64,000 bases of DNA from Massilia sp. PAMC28688. Its GTDB lineage: Bacteria; Pseudomonadota; Gammaproteobacteria; Burkholderiales; Burkholderiaceae_D. Where the stretch lies: contig NZ_CP080378.1 in the NCBI RefSeq assembly GCF_019443445.1, positions 744,001 through 808,000 of the forward strand. Reading direction: 5' to 3'. Made by a program: the position numbers and the translations under genes. Within the stretch, counting starts at the first letter, position 1, and each line of letters starts with the position of its first letter. Shown here in pieces: positions 16,460 to 25,338 of the stretch. The notes below the pieces were generated by a model, which saw only the letters and a list, made by a program, of their open reading frames with translations, did not search any database and was not told the origin of the DNA.

Positions 16460-17695
16460 ATGCTTTACCAACTGCACGAGATGCAACGCTCATTCCTGAC
16501 TCCGCTGATGCAGTGGGCTGACGCCTCATCCAAATTATTTTCCAATCCGGTGTCGCCGCTGGCGCACACGCCTTTTGCGCAGCGCATTGCCGCCGGATAT
16601 GAACTCATGTATCGCCTGGGCAAGGAGTACGAAAAGCCGGCCTTCGATATCAAGTCGACCGAGATTGCCGGCGACAAAGTGGGCATCATCGAATACGCCG
16701 CCCTCGAAAAGCCCTTCTGCCGCCTGCTGCACTTCAAGAAGGACATGACGGACAAGGCTTTCGCCAAACTCGCGCAGCCGCGCGTGCTGCTGGTGGCGCC
16801 CCTGTCAGGCCACCACTCGACCCTGCTGCGCGATACCGTGCGCGCCCTGTTGCCGGACCACGACGTGTACATCACCGACTGGATCGACGCGCGCATGGTG
16901 CCGCTGGCGGCCGGCCCTTTCCACCTGGACGACTACATCTACTACGTTCAGGACTTCATCCGCCATCTGTCGCCGGACCTGCACGTCATCTCCGTATGTC
17001 AGCCGACAGTGCCGGTGCTCGCTGCGATCTCGCTCATGGCCAGCAACAATGAGCCGAACATGCCGAAGACGATGACGATGATGGGCGGCCCGATCGATCC
17101 GCGCCGTTCGCCGACGGCCGTCAATGACCTGGCCATCGAAAAGAGTTTTTCGTGGTTCGAGAACACCGTGATCTACGCGGTACCGGGCAACTACCCGGCT
17201 GCCGGGCGCCGGGTGTACCCTGGCTTCCTGCAGCACGCCGGCTTCATCGCCATGAACCCTGGGCGCCACGCCCAGAGCCACCGCGAGTTCTACATGCACC
17301 TGGTGCGCGGTGACGACGAACCGGCAGAAGGCCACCGCCGCTTCTACGACGAATACAACGCCGTGCTCGACATGCCGGCCGAGTACTACCTCGACACCAT
17401 CAAGACCGTGTTCCAGGACTTTGCGCTGCCCAGAGGCACGTGGACCGTGGGCGGACAGCTGGTGCGCCCGCAAGACATCACCAACGTGGCCCTGTTTACG
17501 GTCGAGGGTGAGCTGGACGACATTTCCGGCGCGGGCCAGACCCAGGCCGCGCACGACCTGTGCACCGGCATCCCGGCCGAGATGCAGCAAGACTTTGTCG
17601 CACCGGGCTGCGGCCACTACGGCATTTTCTCGGGCCGCCGCTGGCGCGAAGTGATCTGCCCCAAGATTGGCGAGTTCATCAAAAAGCACGGCTGA
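16460..17695 (+). CDS. phaZ: Intracellular polyhydroxyalkanoate (PHB) depolymerase
   Basis: This 411-residue protein fits intracellular PhaZ over its full length, opening MLYQLHEMQRSFLTPLM. The nucleophile region is VCQPTVP with Cys180 replacing the serine of ordinary lipase boxes, as in Ralstonia-type i-PhaZ. Further typical segments are MMGGPIDPRRSPTAVN and the C-terminal GCGHYGIFSGRRWRE with the probable catalytic His. It releases hydroxyalkanoate from PHA granules in the cytoplasm. AAGGA precedes the ATG at 16460. It has its own AT-rich promoter region and a downstream hairpin. Confidence 0.95.
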   Translation: MLYQLHEMQRSFLTPLMQWADASSKLFSNPVSPLAHTPFAQRIAAGYELMYRLGKEYEKPAFDIKSTEIAGDKVGIIEYAALEKPFCRLLHFKKDMTDKAFAKLAQPRVLLVAPLSGHHSTLLRDTVRALLPDHDVYITDWIDARMVPLAAGPFHLDDYIYYVQDFIRHLSPDLHVISVCQPTVPVLAAISLMASNNEPNMPKTMTMMGGPIDPRRSPTAVNDLAIEKSFSWFENTVIYAVPGNYPAAGRRVYPGFLQHAGFIAMNPGRHAQSHREFYMHLVRGDDEPAEGHRRFYDEYNAVLDMPAEYYLDTIKTVFQDFALPRGTWTVGGQLVRPQDITNVALFTVEGELDDISGAGQTQAAHDLCTGIPAEMQQDFVAPGCGHYGIFSGRRWREVICPKIGEFIKKHG

Positions 17696-17707
17696 TCCCG
17701 TCTTGCC

Positions 17708-17744
17708 AAAGCGGCGCCCCGGCAACGGCAGCGCCGCTTTTTTT
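17708..17744 (+). terminator. Intrinsic terminator of phaZ
   Basis: AAAGCGGCGC (17708-17717) pairs with GCGCCGCTTT (17731-17740) and is followed by a T run. It starts 12 bases after the phaZ stop. Confidence 0.85.
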
Positions 17745-17757
17745 CGCCCATGCCCCT

Positions 17758-17884
17758 CAATCAATTTCCCAAAACCAGGGTCAGACCACTTAAACGCACC
17801 AAAATCAATTTCCTATAGCCAGGGTCAGACCACTTAAACGCACCGAAATCAATTTCCTATAGCCAGGGTCAGACCACTTAAATG
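17758..17884 (+). repeat. 44-bp repeat cluster C, three cores, plus orientation
   Basis: Cores CCAGGGTCAGACCACTTAAA start at 17775, 17819 and 17863, exactly 44 bases apart. Each is preceded by AATCAATTTCC, and the bases between blocks differ slightly (CGCACCAA, CGCACCGA). All three point the same way. It sits just beyond the phaZ terminator, in the 384-base gap before rsxB; the rest of that gap shows only a short GATCTGC-rich run at about 18002-18030. Confidence 0.92.
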
Positions 17885-18046
17885 CGTTTTTGTGAATTTT
17901 GAACGTCTTACATATTCACGTTGGGAATACCTGAATCCCTAGTCCACATCTATGCCGATTGCTGGAACGTATGACGGCCGTTTGCGCCTGCGCTTGCTGC
18001 CGATCTGCTGATCTGCCGCTGATCTGCTGCTGCGACCTGGGCCGAC

Positions 18047-18052
18047 TATAAT
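18047..18052 (+). promoter_or_regulatory. Probable -10 element of rsxB
   Basis: A perfect TATAAT lies 28 bases before the GTG start. No good -35 hexamer is found at the right distance. Confidence 0.4.
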
Positions 18053-18079
18053 GTCGCTTTCCGCAACCACCGCACCGCC

Positions 18080-18745
18080 GTGACTCGCTCCCTCGCTGAC
18101 CAGGTCGAAGACCTTCTGCCGCAAACCCAGTGCACCAAGTGCGGGTATGCCGCCTGCCGCCCATACGCGGAAGCGATCGCCGAAGGCACGGCCGATATCA
18201 ACCAGTGCCCGCCCGGCGGCCTTGAGGGCGTGGCACGCCTGGCCAAGCTGCTCGGCCGCGCCGTCATCCCCATCAATCCGGTCAACGGCATCGAACGCCC
18301 CCGCCCCGTCGCCTTTATTGACGAAGCCCTGTGCATTGGCTGCACCCTGTGCATCCAGGCCTGCCCGGTCGATGCGATCCTGGGCGCCTCCAAACAGATG
18401 CACACGATCCTGCCAAGCCTGTGCACCGGCTGCGACCTGTGCGTGGCCCCCTGCCCGGTCGACTGCATCTCGATGATGCCGGTCACGGGCGAGCGCACCG
18501 GCTGGGATGCATGGTCCCAGGAGCAGGCCGACGCCGCCCGCGCCCGCCACGATTTCCGCACCATGCGCCTGGAGCGCGAACGCGCCGAAAATGATGCGCG
18601 CCTGGCGGCCAAGGCGGTGGCCAAGATGAAGGAAGTGACAGCCGAAGCGAGCAACACGCCGGCAGAACTGGCCGAAAAAGAACGCAAACGCGCCATCATT
18701 GCCGCAGCCATCGAGCGCGCACGCCTGAAAGCGCAGGGACAATGA
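18080..18745 (+). CDS. rsxB: RnfB/RsxB-like electron-transport iron-sulfur protein
   Basis: This 221-residue protein has the 4Fe-4S domain CTKCGYAAC (Cys18, 21, 26, 43) and two ferredoxin clusters at Cys85/88/91/95 and Cys115/118/121/125. It lacks the N-terminal membrane helix of full RnfB, so it should be soluble. A charged helical tail rich in Arg, Glu and Ala follows (about 150-221). The start is GTG. No other Rnf/Rsx subunit lies nearby. The stop overlaps the nth start in ATGA, so the two are cotranslated; a link to loading or reducing the Nth iron-sulfur cluster is speculation. Confidence 0.9.
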   Translation: MTRSLADQVEDLLPQTQCTKCGYAACRPYAEAIAEGTADINQCPPGGLEGVARLAKLLGRAVIPINPVNGIERPRPVAFIDEALCIGCTLCIQACPVDAILGASKQMHTILPSLCTGCDLCVAPCPVDCISMMPVTGERTGWDAWSQEQADAARARHDFRTMRLERERAENDARLAAKAVAKMKEVTAEASNTPAELAEKERKRAIIAAAIERARLKAQGQ

Positions 18746-19410
18746 ATCCAGCCAAACGCCGCGAGATTTTCGAGCGCTTCCGCCTTGCCAATCCAAGCCC
18801 CAAGACGGAGCTGGAGTACAGCACGCCGTTCGAGCTCCTGATTGCCGTGCTGCTGTCGGCCCAGGCCACTGACGTGGGTGTGAACAAGGCCACGCGCAAG
18901 CTCTACCCGGTGGCCAATACGCCGCAGGCGATCCTCGACCTGGGCCTCGATGGACTGAAGGAGTACATCAGCACCATTGGACTGTATCCGACCAAGGCCA
19001 AAAACGTGATGGCGACCTGCCAGATCCTGGTGGAGCAGCACGGGGGCGAAGTTCCGCGCGAGCGCGACGCGCTCGAAGCATTGCCAGGCGTGGGCCGCAA
19101 GACGGCGAACGTGGTCCTCAACACCGCCTTTGGCGAAATAGCGATGGCGGTGGACACGCATATCTTCCGCGTTTCCAACCGTACCAATATCGCGCCCGGG
19201 AAGAACGTGGTGGAGGTGGAGCAGAAGCTGCTCAAGTTCGTGCCAAAGGAATTTTTGCTCGATGCGCACCACTGGCTGATCCTGCACGGCCGCTACACCT
19301 GCATCGCGCGCAAGCCGCTGTGCTGGAATTGCATCATCAATGACCTGTGCGAATATAAGGCGAAGACGCCAGCGCCGGACGGTATCCAGCTTCCTGCTGC
19401 GGGTGTGTGA
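18742..19410 (+). CDS. nth: Endonuclease III (DNA glycosylase/AP lyase)
   Basis: This 222-residue base-excision repair enzyme removes oxidised pyrimidines and cleaves the abasic site. The helix-hairpin-helix [12 protein letters not shown] contains catalytic Lys120; catalytic Asp138 lies in [11 protein letters not shown]. The C-terminal 4Fe-4S cluster is complete (Cys187, 194, 197, 203, C-X6-C-X2-C-X5-C). The ATG overlaps the rsxB stop by four bases, indicating coupled translation. Length is usual for the family. Confidence 0.98.
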   Translation: MNPAKRREIFERFRLANPSPKTELEYSTPFELLIAVLLSAQATDVGVNKATRKLYPVANTPQAILDLGLDGLKEYISTIGLYPTKAKNVMATCQILVEQHGGEVPRERDALEALPGVGRKTANVVLNTAFGEIAMAVDTHIFRVSNRTNIAPGKNVVEVEQKLLKFVPKEFLLDAHHWLILHGRYTCIARKPLCWNCIINDLCEYKAKTPAPDGIQLPAAGV

Positions 19411-19434
19411 ACATCGACTGAGGACGGAGACGAC

Positions 19435-19713
19435 ATGGACATGAAACGCATCAATGCCGGCAAGCTGCGCGCCATTGGCTACGACGCCAGGGAACGCATC
19501 CTGCGGGTGGAACTGGACGACGGCACGGCGATCGATTATTCCGGCGTGGGCCAGGAAGTGTGGCGCAAGCTCTCCACCTCGGCCGCTGCGTGGAGCTACT
19601 ACCGCGACAATATCGAAGAAGAATTTACCGGCAAGCGCGGCAAGGTGCAGTCCCGCGGCGACCGCGCGGCCCTGGACGAGCTGTTCAAGCCAGCGGCCGA
19701 CAGCGACAGCTGA
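19435..19713 (+). CDS. KTSC-domain protein
   Basis: This 92-residue protein has the KTSC-domain pattern: a first strand LRAIGYDARERILRVEL, then IDYSGVGQEVWRKL and the WSYYRDNIEEEF helix. The domain is small and of unknown function, found alone or near nucleic-acid enzymes. CGGAG precedes the ATG; a second in-frame ATG lies two codons on. It follows nth by 24 bases on the same strand and may be cotranscribed. Confidence 0.7.
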   Translation: MDMKRINAGKLRAIGYDARERILRVELDDGTAIDYSGVGQEVWRKLSTSAAAWSYYRDNIEEEFTGKRGKVQSRGDRAALDELFKPAADSDS

Positions 19714-19730
19714 TCGGCCTACAGCGCAGA

Positions 19731-20810
19731 TCAAGTCGGCGTGTCGACGTCGTCCCACGGCGCGTGCTCGAAGCGCACCAGCCAGTTCAGCGCGCGATGG
19801 CGCTCTATCAGCACGTCGGCATCCACGCCGTCGGCCTCGCCCTGCTTCTTCAGGCGCTTCTGGCGCACATGCCAGTGCAGGCGGTAATGCAGGTCCAGCG
19901 CATCAAGGATCTCGCTGGCGCCGCGCAGCTGCGGACCACGCATGCTGATCAGGGTGGCCGCCGTGGACGCGCTGTCGCACGGCGCATCCGGGAACGGCAG
20001 CTCATCGACCAGACCAAGCGCCCACTCCAGCAGGTACAGGCTTTCGTAGCGCCAGATCAGCTGGGCGCAATCGTTCTGCGACGGCGCTTCCTGATCGAGG
20101 AACTCGCGCTCCTGGTCGGACAGGTAATCGTCGGCCAGCGGCATCTTGTTCATCAACAGTTCAGCGCTCATCGGCTCGCCGGAGGCCACCGAGTCGGCGC
20201 GCAGGGCGACCATGAGGAGCGCGCGTGCACGGCCCACCGCTTCATCATTGGTCCGCAGTACCAGTTCGGATTCGCCCACCAGCGGCGGCAGCGTGGCCGG
20301 CACCGTGATGCCGCGCTGCTCCAGCAGCGCCACCGTGCGCGCCTTGCGTGCCAGCGCTTGATCCGGGTGCGGCAGTGTTGCATCGGGCGCGCGCGTGCCA
20401 TTCTGGCCCGACACCAGGATACGGCCCTGCGGGTCAAGCACATGGCCCGCCGGCGTGAATACGATGGCATTGGCGGCCATGGCCCAGGCCTGGAACGCTT
20501 CCTTGTCTGCCGCGGCCACACCCATGCTGATGTGATGCTGCACGCGCTGCACTTGCAGGATGACGTGGTACTTATCCTGGCTCATCTTGCCGTCGCCGCG
20601 GCCGAAAATGTAGCTGCAAAAGCCGTTCAGGTGTTCCAGCAGGTCGGGATCGGACAAGTCGCGCCGCGCATGCAGCAGATGCGGAAACTGGGGCGCAGGG
20701 ATTTCAACCAGCGTGCTGTAGACGTTGTACAGCACCGTCTCGCCAACGGGTTCGGGAACGGCGGCGGGCGCGGGCTGCTTGCGGCCGAAAATCGAATTCA
20801 GAATTCCCAT
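19731..20810 (-). CDS. DUF4272-domain protein
   Basis: A 359-residue cytoplasmic protein. The C-terminal half fits DUF4272: ARALLMVALRADSVASGEP, DDYLSDQEREFLDQE and WRYESLYLLEWALGLVDEL. The N-terminal half (ETVLYNVYSTLVEIPAPQFPHLL) forms an additional uncharacterised region. Function is unknown. AGGAAGG precedes the ATG. It converges with the KTSC gene and is read in the same direction as obg and proB behind it, so it may be the last gene of that operon, 29 bases after proB. Confidence 0.75.
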   Translation of the reverse strand: MGILNSIFGRKQPAPAAVPEPVGETVLYNVYSTLVEIPAPQFPHLLHARRDLSDPDLLEHLNGFCSYIFGRGDGKMSQDKYHVILQVQRVQHHISMGVAAADKEAFQAWAMAANAIVFTPAGHVLDPQGRILVSGQNGTRAPDATLPHPDQALARKARTVALLEQRGITVPATLPPLVGESELVLRTNDEAVGRARALLMVALRADSVASGEPMSAELLMNKMPLADDYLSDQEREFLDQEAPSQNDCAQLIWRYESLYLLEWALGLVDELPFPDAPCDSASTAATLISMRGPQLRGASEILDALDLHYRLHWHVRQKRLKKQGEADGVDADVLIERHRALNWLVRFEHAPWDDVDTPT

Positions 20811-20839
20811 CTTGCCTTCCTAAGTGATAAACAGCGTGA

Positions 20840-21958
20840 TCAAACCAGCACGAGGTTATCACGGTGGATCAGTTCCGGCCCGTCCAGAAAGCCCAGGATG
20901 GCTTCTATTTCTGCCGATGGCTTGCGCATGATGCGGCGCGCCTCGGTGCTGCTGTAGTTGCTGATGCCGCGCGCAATCGCAGTGCCGTCTTCGGCCAGGC
21001 AGGTAATGACGGCGCCACGCCCGAATTCCCCCTTCACGTCGATGACGCCGATGGGCAGCAGCGACTTGCCTTCGCGCGTGAGCTTGGCCACCGCGCCTGC
21101 GTCCAGCACCACCGTGCCGGCCGTGTGCAAATGGTCGGCCATCCACTGCTTGCGCGCGGTGAAACGGCCGGTCTGCGCGGTAAGCTCGGTGCCTATCGCC
21201 TCGCCATTGGCAAGACGCGTGAGCACGTCGCTGTCGCGCCCCCACGCGATGATGGTGTGCGCGCCCGAGCGCGCCGCGCGCTTCGCAGCCAGGATCTTGG
21301 TGAGCATGCCGCCGCGCCCGATGCTGCTGCCGGCGCCGCCGGCCATCGCTTCGAGCGCCGGGTCGCCGGCCTTGCCGTGCGCGATCAGGACCGCCGCCGG
21401 ATCCTTGCGCGGGTCGGCCGAGAACAGGCCATGCTGGTCGGTGAGGATAATGAGCGCGTCCGCTTCAATCAGATTGGCCACCAGCGCGCCAAGCGTGTCG
21501 TTGTCGCCGAACTTGATTTCGTCGGTGACGACGGTGTCGTTCTCGTTGATGATGGGGACCACGCCCAGTCGCAGCAAGGTGGTGAGCGTGGAGCGGGCGT
21601 TGAGGTAGCGTTCGCGGTCGGCCAGGTCGGCGTGCGTGAGCAGCACCTGGGCCGTGCCCAGGCCATGGGCGCGAAAGCTGGTTTCGTAAATTTGCGCCAG
21701 GCCCATCTGGCCGACGGCGGCGCAGGCCTGCAGTTCGTGGATGTCGGTGGGACGCTGCTCGAAGCCCAGGCGCAGCATGCCTTCGGCAATGGCGCCGGAG
21801 CTGACCAGCACCACTTCCTTGCCCAGGGCGCGCAGCGCGGCAATCTGGGCGGCCCAGCGGGCAATGGCGCGGTGATCGAGCCCGCGCCCGTCATTGGTGA
21901 CCAGCGAGGACCCTACCTTGATAATGATGCGGCTTGCAGTGTGTATGACAGATTTCAT
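20840..21958 (-). CDS. proB: Glutamate 5-kinase
   Basis: This 372-residue enzyme phosphorylates glutamate in the first step of proline synthesis. The amino-acid-kinase domain starts [14 protein letters not shown] and carries [18 protein letters not shown] and the [11 protein letters not shown] segment. A C-terminal PUA domain (about 280-372) is present, with the usual [25 protein letters not shown] region split across it. It is downstream of obg on the same strand, separated by a small membrane-protein gene, an arrangement common in betaproteobacteria. Confidence 0.97.
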   Translation of the reverse strand: MKSVIHTASRIIIKVGSSLVTNDGRGLDHRAIARWAAQIAALRALGKEVVLVSSGAIAEGMLRLGFEQRPTDIHELQACAAVGQMGLAQIYETSFRAHGLGTAQVLLTHADLADRERYLNARSTLTTLLRLGVVPIINENDTVVTDEIKFGDNDTLGALVANLIEADALIILTDQHGLFSADPRKDPAAVLIAHGKAGDPALEAMAGGAGSSIGRGGMLTKILAAKRAARSGAHTIIAWGRDSDVLTRLANGEAIGTELTAQTGRFTARKQWMADHLHTAGTVVLDAGAVAKLTREGKSLLPIGVIDVKGEFGRGAVITCLAEDGTAIARGISNYSSTEARRIMRKPSAEIEAILGFLDGPELIHRDNLVLV

Positions 21959-21973
21959 CGGCGCCTAAGGATT

Positions 21974-22363
21974 TCAGCGCGGGCGCAGGGCGAGCAGCAA
22001 CACGCCAGCTATGACCTCCAGCCCGCAGACAACTAACAATAAACCCTGGGGCAGGCCGACAGCAAAAGCGGCCACCAATCGGCCGGCCGGCTGCGCCAGG
22101 ATGAACCATGCTGTGATATCGCCGAGGATTGGCTGGTCGCCGTGCCTTGCCGCCAACAGCGCCAGGGCCGCGGTAGCGAGCCTGACGCCGACATAGATGG
22201 CGAAGAACTGGCTGTAGCCGTTCACGCCAACCAGTAGCATACCTAACATTGTCGCAATGCGGTCAGGGTCCAGCAGCGCCACCATGGCCGCCATGGAACT
22301 GCCGATCGCGATCACCCGCAGCAGCGCCGCGCGCTGCTCGAGCCGTGGCTGGAGCGCAGCCAC
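21974..22363 (-). CDS. Small four-helix membrane protein, uncharacterised
   Basis: A 129-codon frame with GTG start immediately after the obg stop (TAAGTG). It has about four hydrophobic segments: LRVIAIGSSMAAMVALL, IATMLGMLLVGVNGYSQFFAIY, VGVRLATAALALLA and LLLVVCGLEVIAGVLLLAL. The pattern recalls DUF4345-type proteins but I do not claim the family. Position between obg and proB on the same strand, with no gap to obg, supports real translation and coupling. Role unknown. Confidence 0.65.
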   Translation of the reverse strand: MAALQPRLEQRAALLRVIAIGSSMAAMVALLDPDRIATMLGMLLVGVNGYSQFFAIYVGVRLATAALALLAARHGDQPILGDITAWFILAQPAGRLVAAFAVGLPQGLLLVVCGLEVIAGVLLLALRPR

Positions 22364-23473
22364 TTAATCGATGATCTTGAAGCGCGGATCGTCCGGGTCG
22401 ATCGACGCGATACCGCGGGCTTCTTCCGTCATTTGCGTCTCTTCGGCGCGGTGCTCGCTGTTGCGCTTGGCCTCGAGGTGCAGGTAGATGGCGTTGACCA
22501 GCTCCTGGCAGCCTTCGCGGTTGAGGGCCGAAATTTCAAACACAGGACCCTTCCAGGCCATGCGCTTGATGAAGTCCTTGACGATCTTCTTGCGCTCTCC
22601 TTCAGGCACCACGTCGAGCTTGTTGAGCACCAGCCAGCGCGGCTTGTCCAGCAGCGCTTCGTCGTACTTTTCCAGCTCCTTGATCAGGGCCTTGGCTTCC
22701 TTGACCGGGTCGACATTGGTCTCGAACGGCGCCAGGTCGACGATGTGCAGCAGCAGGCCGGTACGCTGCAGGTGGCGCAGGAACTGGTGGCCCAGGCCCG
22801 CGCCTTCGGACGCGCCTTCGATCAGGCCGGGAATGTCGGCAATGACAAAGCTCTTTTCGTGCGACACGCGCACCACGCCCAGGTTCGGGTGCAAGGTGGT
22901 GAACGGATAGTCGGCGATCTTCGGCTTGGCGTTGGACACGGCCGTGATGAAGGTCGATTTGCCGGCATTGGGCATGCCCAGCAGCCCCACGTCGGCCAGC
23001 ACCTTGAGCTCCAGGCGCAGTTCGCGCCGTTCGCCTTCCTTGCCCTCGGTTTTCTGGCGCGGTGCGCGGTTGGTGGAGGACTTGAAGTGGATATTGCCCC
23101 AGCCGCCCTCGCCGCCCTTGGCCAGCAGTTCGCGCTGGCCGTGTTCGGTCAGGTCGGCGATGATTTCGCCATTGTTGTTGTCGATGATGAGCGTACCGAC
23201 GGGCATGCGCATTTCGATGTCGTCCGCACCCTTGCCGTAGCAATCGGCACCGCGGCCGGGTTCGCCATCCTTGCCCTTGTGGACCTTGGAGTAGCGGAAG
23301 TCGACCAGGGTGTTGATGTTGCGGTCGGCCACGGCCCAGATGGAGCCGCCCTTGCCGCCGTCGCCGCCGTCGGGCCCGCCGAACGGGCGGAACTTTTCGC
23401 GGCAGAACGAGGCGCAGCCATTGCCGCCATCGCCACCGATGACTTCGATTTTTGCTTCGTCGATAAACTTCAT
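22364..23473 (-). CDS. obg: Obg/CgtA GTPase
   Basis: This 369-residue GTPase acts in 50S ribosome maturation and stress control. The glycine-rich Obg fold covers residues 1-158 (for example [20 protein letters not shown]). The G domain has GMPNAGKS (166-173), the DIPG switch II and NKLD. A short acidic C-terminus replaces the TGS domain of some homologues. It follows rplU-rpmA, but a hairpin terminator at 23488-23523 lies between, suggesting attenuation. AGGCGG precedes the ATG. Confidence 0.98.
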   Translation of the reverse strand: MKFIDEAKIEVIGGDGGNGCASFCREKFRPFGGPDGGDGGKGGSIWAVADRNINTLVDFRYSKVHKGKDGEPGRGADCYGKGADDIEMRMPVGTLIIDNNNGEIIADLTEHGQRELLAKGGEGGWGNIHFKSSTNRAPRQKTEGKEGERRELRLELKVLADVGLLGMPNAGKSTFITAVSNAKPKIADYPFTTLHPNLGVVRVSHEKSFVIADIPGLIEGASEGAGLGHQFLRHLQRTGLLLHIVDLAPFETNVDPVKEAKALIKELEKYDEALLDKPRWLVLNKLDVVPEGERKKIVKDFIKRMAWKGPVFEISALNREGCQELVNAIYLHLEAKRNSEHRAEETQMTEEARGIASIDPDDPRFKIID

Positions 23474-23487
23474 ATTTTGTGCCGCCT

Positions 23488-23523
23488 AAAAACTAAAAAG
23501 GCTCTACCTTGGGCAGAGCCTTT
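23488..23523 (-). terminator. Hairpin terminator between rpmA and obg
   Basis: Read on the minus strand, AAAGGCTCT (plus-strand 23515-23523) pairs with AGAGCCTTT (plus-strand 23497-23505) and is followed by TTAGTTTTT. It lies in the 101-base gap after rpmA and would release most ribosomal-protein transcripts before obg. Confidence 0.75.
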
Positions 23524-23574
23524 CGATGGAAGGCTTGCGCCTTACAAAGGATGCGCCAAGCGCATTATATTACT

Positions 23575-23856
23575 TTACGCTGCTGCAGCTTCTGCAACTT
23601 CGTTAGGGACAACGGTGACGAACTGCTTCGAACCGATGCCCTTGACGACAAACTTGACCTTGCCGTCGACCAGCGCGAACAGGGTGTGGTCCTTGCCGGT
23701 ACCGACATTGGCGCCTGCGCGCACCGGGGTACCACGCTGGCGAATGATGATGCCGCCGGCGTTGATCGTCTGGCCGCCATACACCTTCACGCCAAGGCGC
23801 TTTGACTCTGAATCACGGCCATTTCGCGTTGTGCCGCCGCCTTTTTTGTGTGCCAT
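23575..23856 (-). CDS. rpmA: 50S ribosomal protein L27
   Basis: This 93-residue protein opens [16 protein letters not shown] and carries [22 protein letters not shown], split across residues 27-48, characteristic of L27 next to the peptidyl-transferase centre. No cleavable N-terminal extension of the Firmicutes kind is present. The C-terminus ends in an Ala-rich tail. AAGGAGT precedes the ATG. It follows rplU by 47 bases. Confidence 0.99.
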   Translation of the reverse strand: MAHKKGGGTTRNGRDSESKRLGVKVYGGQTINAGGIIIRQRGTPVRAGANVGTGKDHTLFALVDGKVKFVVKGIGSKQFVTVVPNEVAEAAAA

Positions 23857-23903
23857 TTAAATACTCCTTGATGACTTTTACTGATTAACCGGGCAAACAG
23901 CAA

Positions 23904-24215
23904 TTAGCCGTTGATCGATACGATTTGGATTTCGGTGAAATTCTGGCGATGGCCCTGATGCTTCTGGTAGTGCTTACGACGACGCATCTTGAAAATCTTC
24001 ACTTTATCGTGACGACCGTGTGCCACAACAGTTACCAGTACCTTTGCACCTTCGACCAATGGCGCACCAAACTTGATGGTGTCGCCCGCGCCTACTGCGA
24101 GAACTTGATCGATGGTGATTTCGGAACCAATGTCTGCCGGTATCTGTTCTACTTTAAGTTTTTCGCCAGCGACAACTTTATACTGTTTGCCACCGGTTTT
24201 TATGACCGCGTACAT
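23904..24215 (-). CDS. rplU: 50S ribosomal protein L21
   Basis: This 103-residue protein starts [14 protein letters not shown] and contains [21 protein letters not shown] split over residues 70-90, typical of L21. The start at 24215 is preferred; an upstream in-frame ATG at 24233 would add six residues. GAGG lies nine bases upstream. A near-perfect sigma-70 promoter lies 60 bases before the gene. It is the first gene of rplU-rpmA(-obg). Confidence 0.99.
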   Translation of the reverse strand: MYAVIKTGGKQYKVVAGEKLKVEQIPADIGSEITIDQVLAVGAGDTIKFGAPLVEGAKVLVTVVAHGRHDKVKIFKMRRRKHYQKHQGHRQNFTEIQIVSING

Positions 24216-24274
24216 GATATGAAACCTCATCAAATGTTGAAAGATTTCCCTGGGCTGAACCCGGGGAACCGCAA

Positions 24275-24303
24275 ATTATACACGGGATCGATTTTCTGGT
24301 CAA
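24275..24303 (-). promoter_or_regulatory. Strong sigma-70 promoter of rplU-rpmA
   Basis: Read on the minus strand, TTGACC (plus 24298-24303) and TATAAT (plus 24275-24280) are separated by exactly 17 bases. The -10 is perfect and the -35 has five of six consensus bases. A GC-rich leader follows up to rplU. Confidence 0.85.
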
Positions 24304-24371
24304 AAGAGATGCACAGGGCGGTCAGTTCGTGGTATGTCGACAACTTGCACGGCAAAGCCCCCCAAGCGCCC

Positions 24372-25175
24372 CTAACTGTCGCCGTAGGGGCCGCCGTACG
24401 AGCGCCGGATGCGCTCGATCACCCCTTTCCTGCGCAGGCGCTCGATGGCTGCATCGAGGCGCCGCACATCGCCTGCCGTCATGGTCTGCTTGTTAAGCAT
24501 CAAGTGGATGGGGGCGTCCACCAGGCCGAAAGGCAGGGCCGCCACCTTGATGCCGCCACTGGCCGCGGCATGGATCACGCTGGCCTGGTCGCCCAGGATC
24601 AGCACTGCCCTGCCCGCCGCCAGCATCTTGATGCCATCGGGGAATTCGTTGAACTGGGACAGGCGATTGTCACTCTTGAGCTCGGCCATGTGCGCATGAT
24701 AATCCTGCCCATACCAGCCGATGCGCGGTGCCAGGACGGTCAGCCGCTCGCGCATGACATCGGAAAAGCTTTTCACATGCATGTAGCGGCTGGCAATGGC
24801 GGCAGGGGCAAACAGGCGCACTTTTTCAGTGCGGTAGGGAAGACTGAAGAAGGCGGTGCGGCTGCGCTCCGGGGTGCGCGAGGCGCCCGCCATCATGTCC
24901 ACCTTGCCGATTTCGAACAGATGGGTATTGCGCATCGGCGGCATGCGGGCCAGTTCGACCAGGGTGCAGCCGGCCTCGCGCACGATGGCCCGGCTGAGCT
25001 CCACATCCATGCCCGTGTACCTGCCGCGCTCATCCACATAATTGTAGGGCGCCCACTCGCCGCTGGTAATGGTGATGGGCTTGCTGCATCCTTCATCGGC
25101 CCGCGCCATTGTGCATAGCAGCATGGCGGCCATGGCGGCCAGCCCGGCATGCACAGCCAACATTCTTCGCTTCAT
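24372..25175 (-). CDS. Periplasmic substrate-binding protein, SBP_bac_3 type
   Basis: About 267 residues starting MKRRMLAVHAGL at 25175, with a cleavable signal peptide ending near ARA-DEG. The mature protein has the amino-acid-binding-protein fold: GEWAPYNYVDERGRYTGMDVELS in its first lobe, VDMMAGASRTPERSRTAFFSLPY, and a second lobe up to RRKGVIERIRRSYG. No permease or ATPase gene is adjacent, and the ligand is unknown. Short stand-alone members of this kind are frequent in Oxalobacteraceae. An in-frame ATG at 25208 would add 11 residues before the signal. Confidence 0.85.
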   Translation of the reverse strand: MKRRMLAVHAGLAAMAAMLLCTMARADEGCSKPITITSGEWAPYNYVDERGRYTGMDVELSRAIVREAGCTLVELARMPPMRNTHLFEIGKVDMMAGASRTPERSRTAFFSLPYRTEKVRLFAPAAIASRYMHVKSFSDVMRERLTVLAPRIGWYGQDYHAHMAELKSDNRLSQFNEFPDGIKMLAAGRAVLILGDQASVIHAAASGGIKVAALPFGLVDAPIHLMLNKQTMTAGDVRRLDAAIERLRRKGVIERIRRSYGGPYGDS

Positions 25176-25301
25176 CAGGTCAGGTCCGGTCATTTGCACA
25201 GCATTCACAGAGGTGGCGATAATTTACGCTATGGCATTCAAATAATGCAACGGTTTTGTGCGCGCGTGCTCCCAAACTCGGCAGCGCGACAGGGCATGTC
25301 G

Positions 25302-25307
25302 TATAAT
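25302..25307 (+). promoter_or_regulatory. Probable -10 element of ispB
   Basis: A perfect TATAAT lies 32 bases upstream of the TTG start used for ispB. It falls inside a longer in-frame extension from ATG 25258, which argues against that earlier start. No clear -35 was found. Confidence 0.45.
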
Positions 25308-25338
25308 CGCCGCACCCAACGTCTATAGCAGGTTCGCC

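Noticed and set aside
18002..18030. GATCTGC-rich short repeat before rsxB
   Set aside because: Three imperfect 7-10 base copies in GC-rich DNA; too short and degenerate to call an operator or repeat family.
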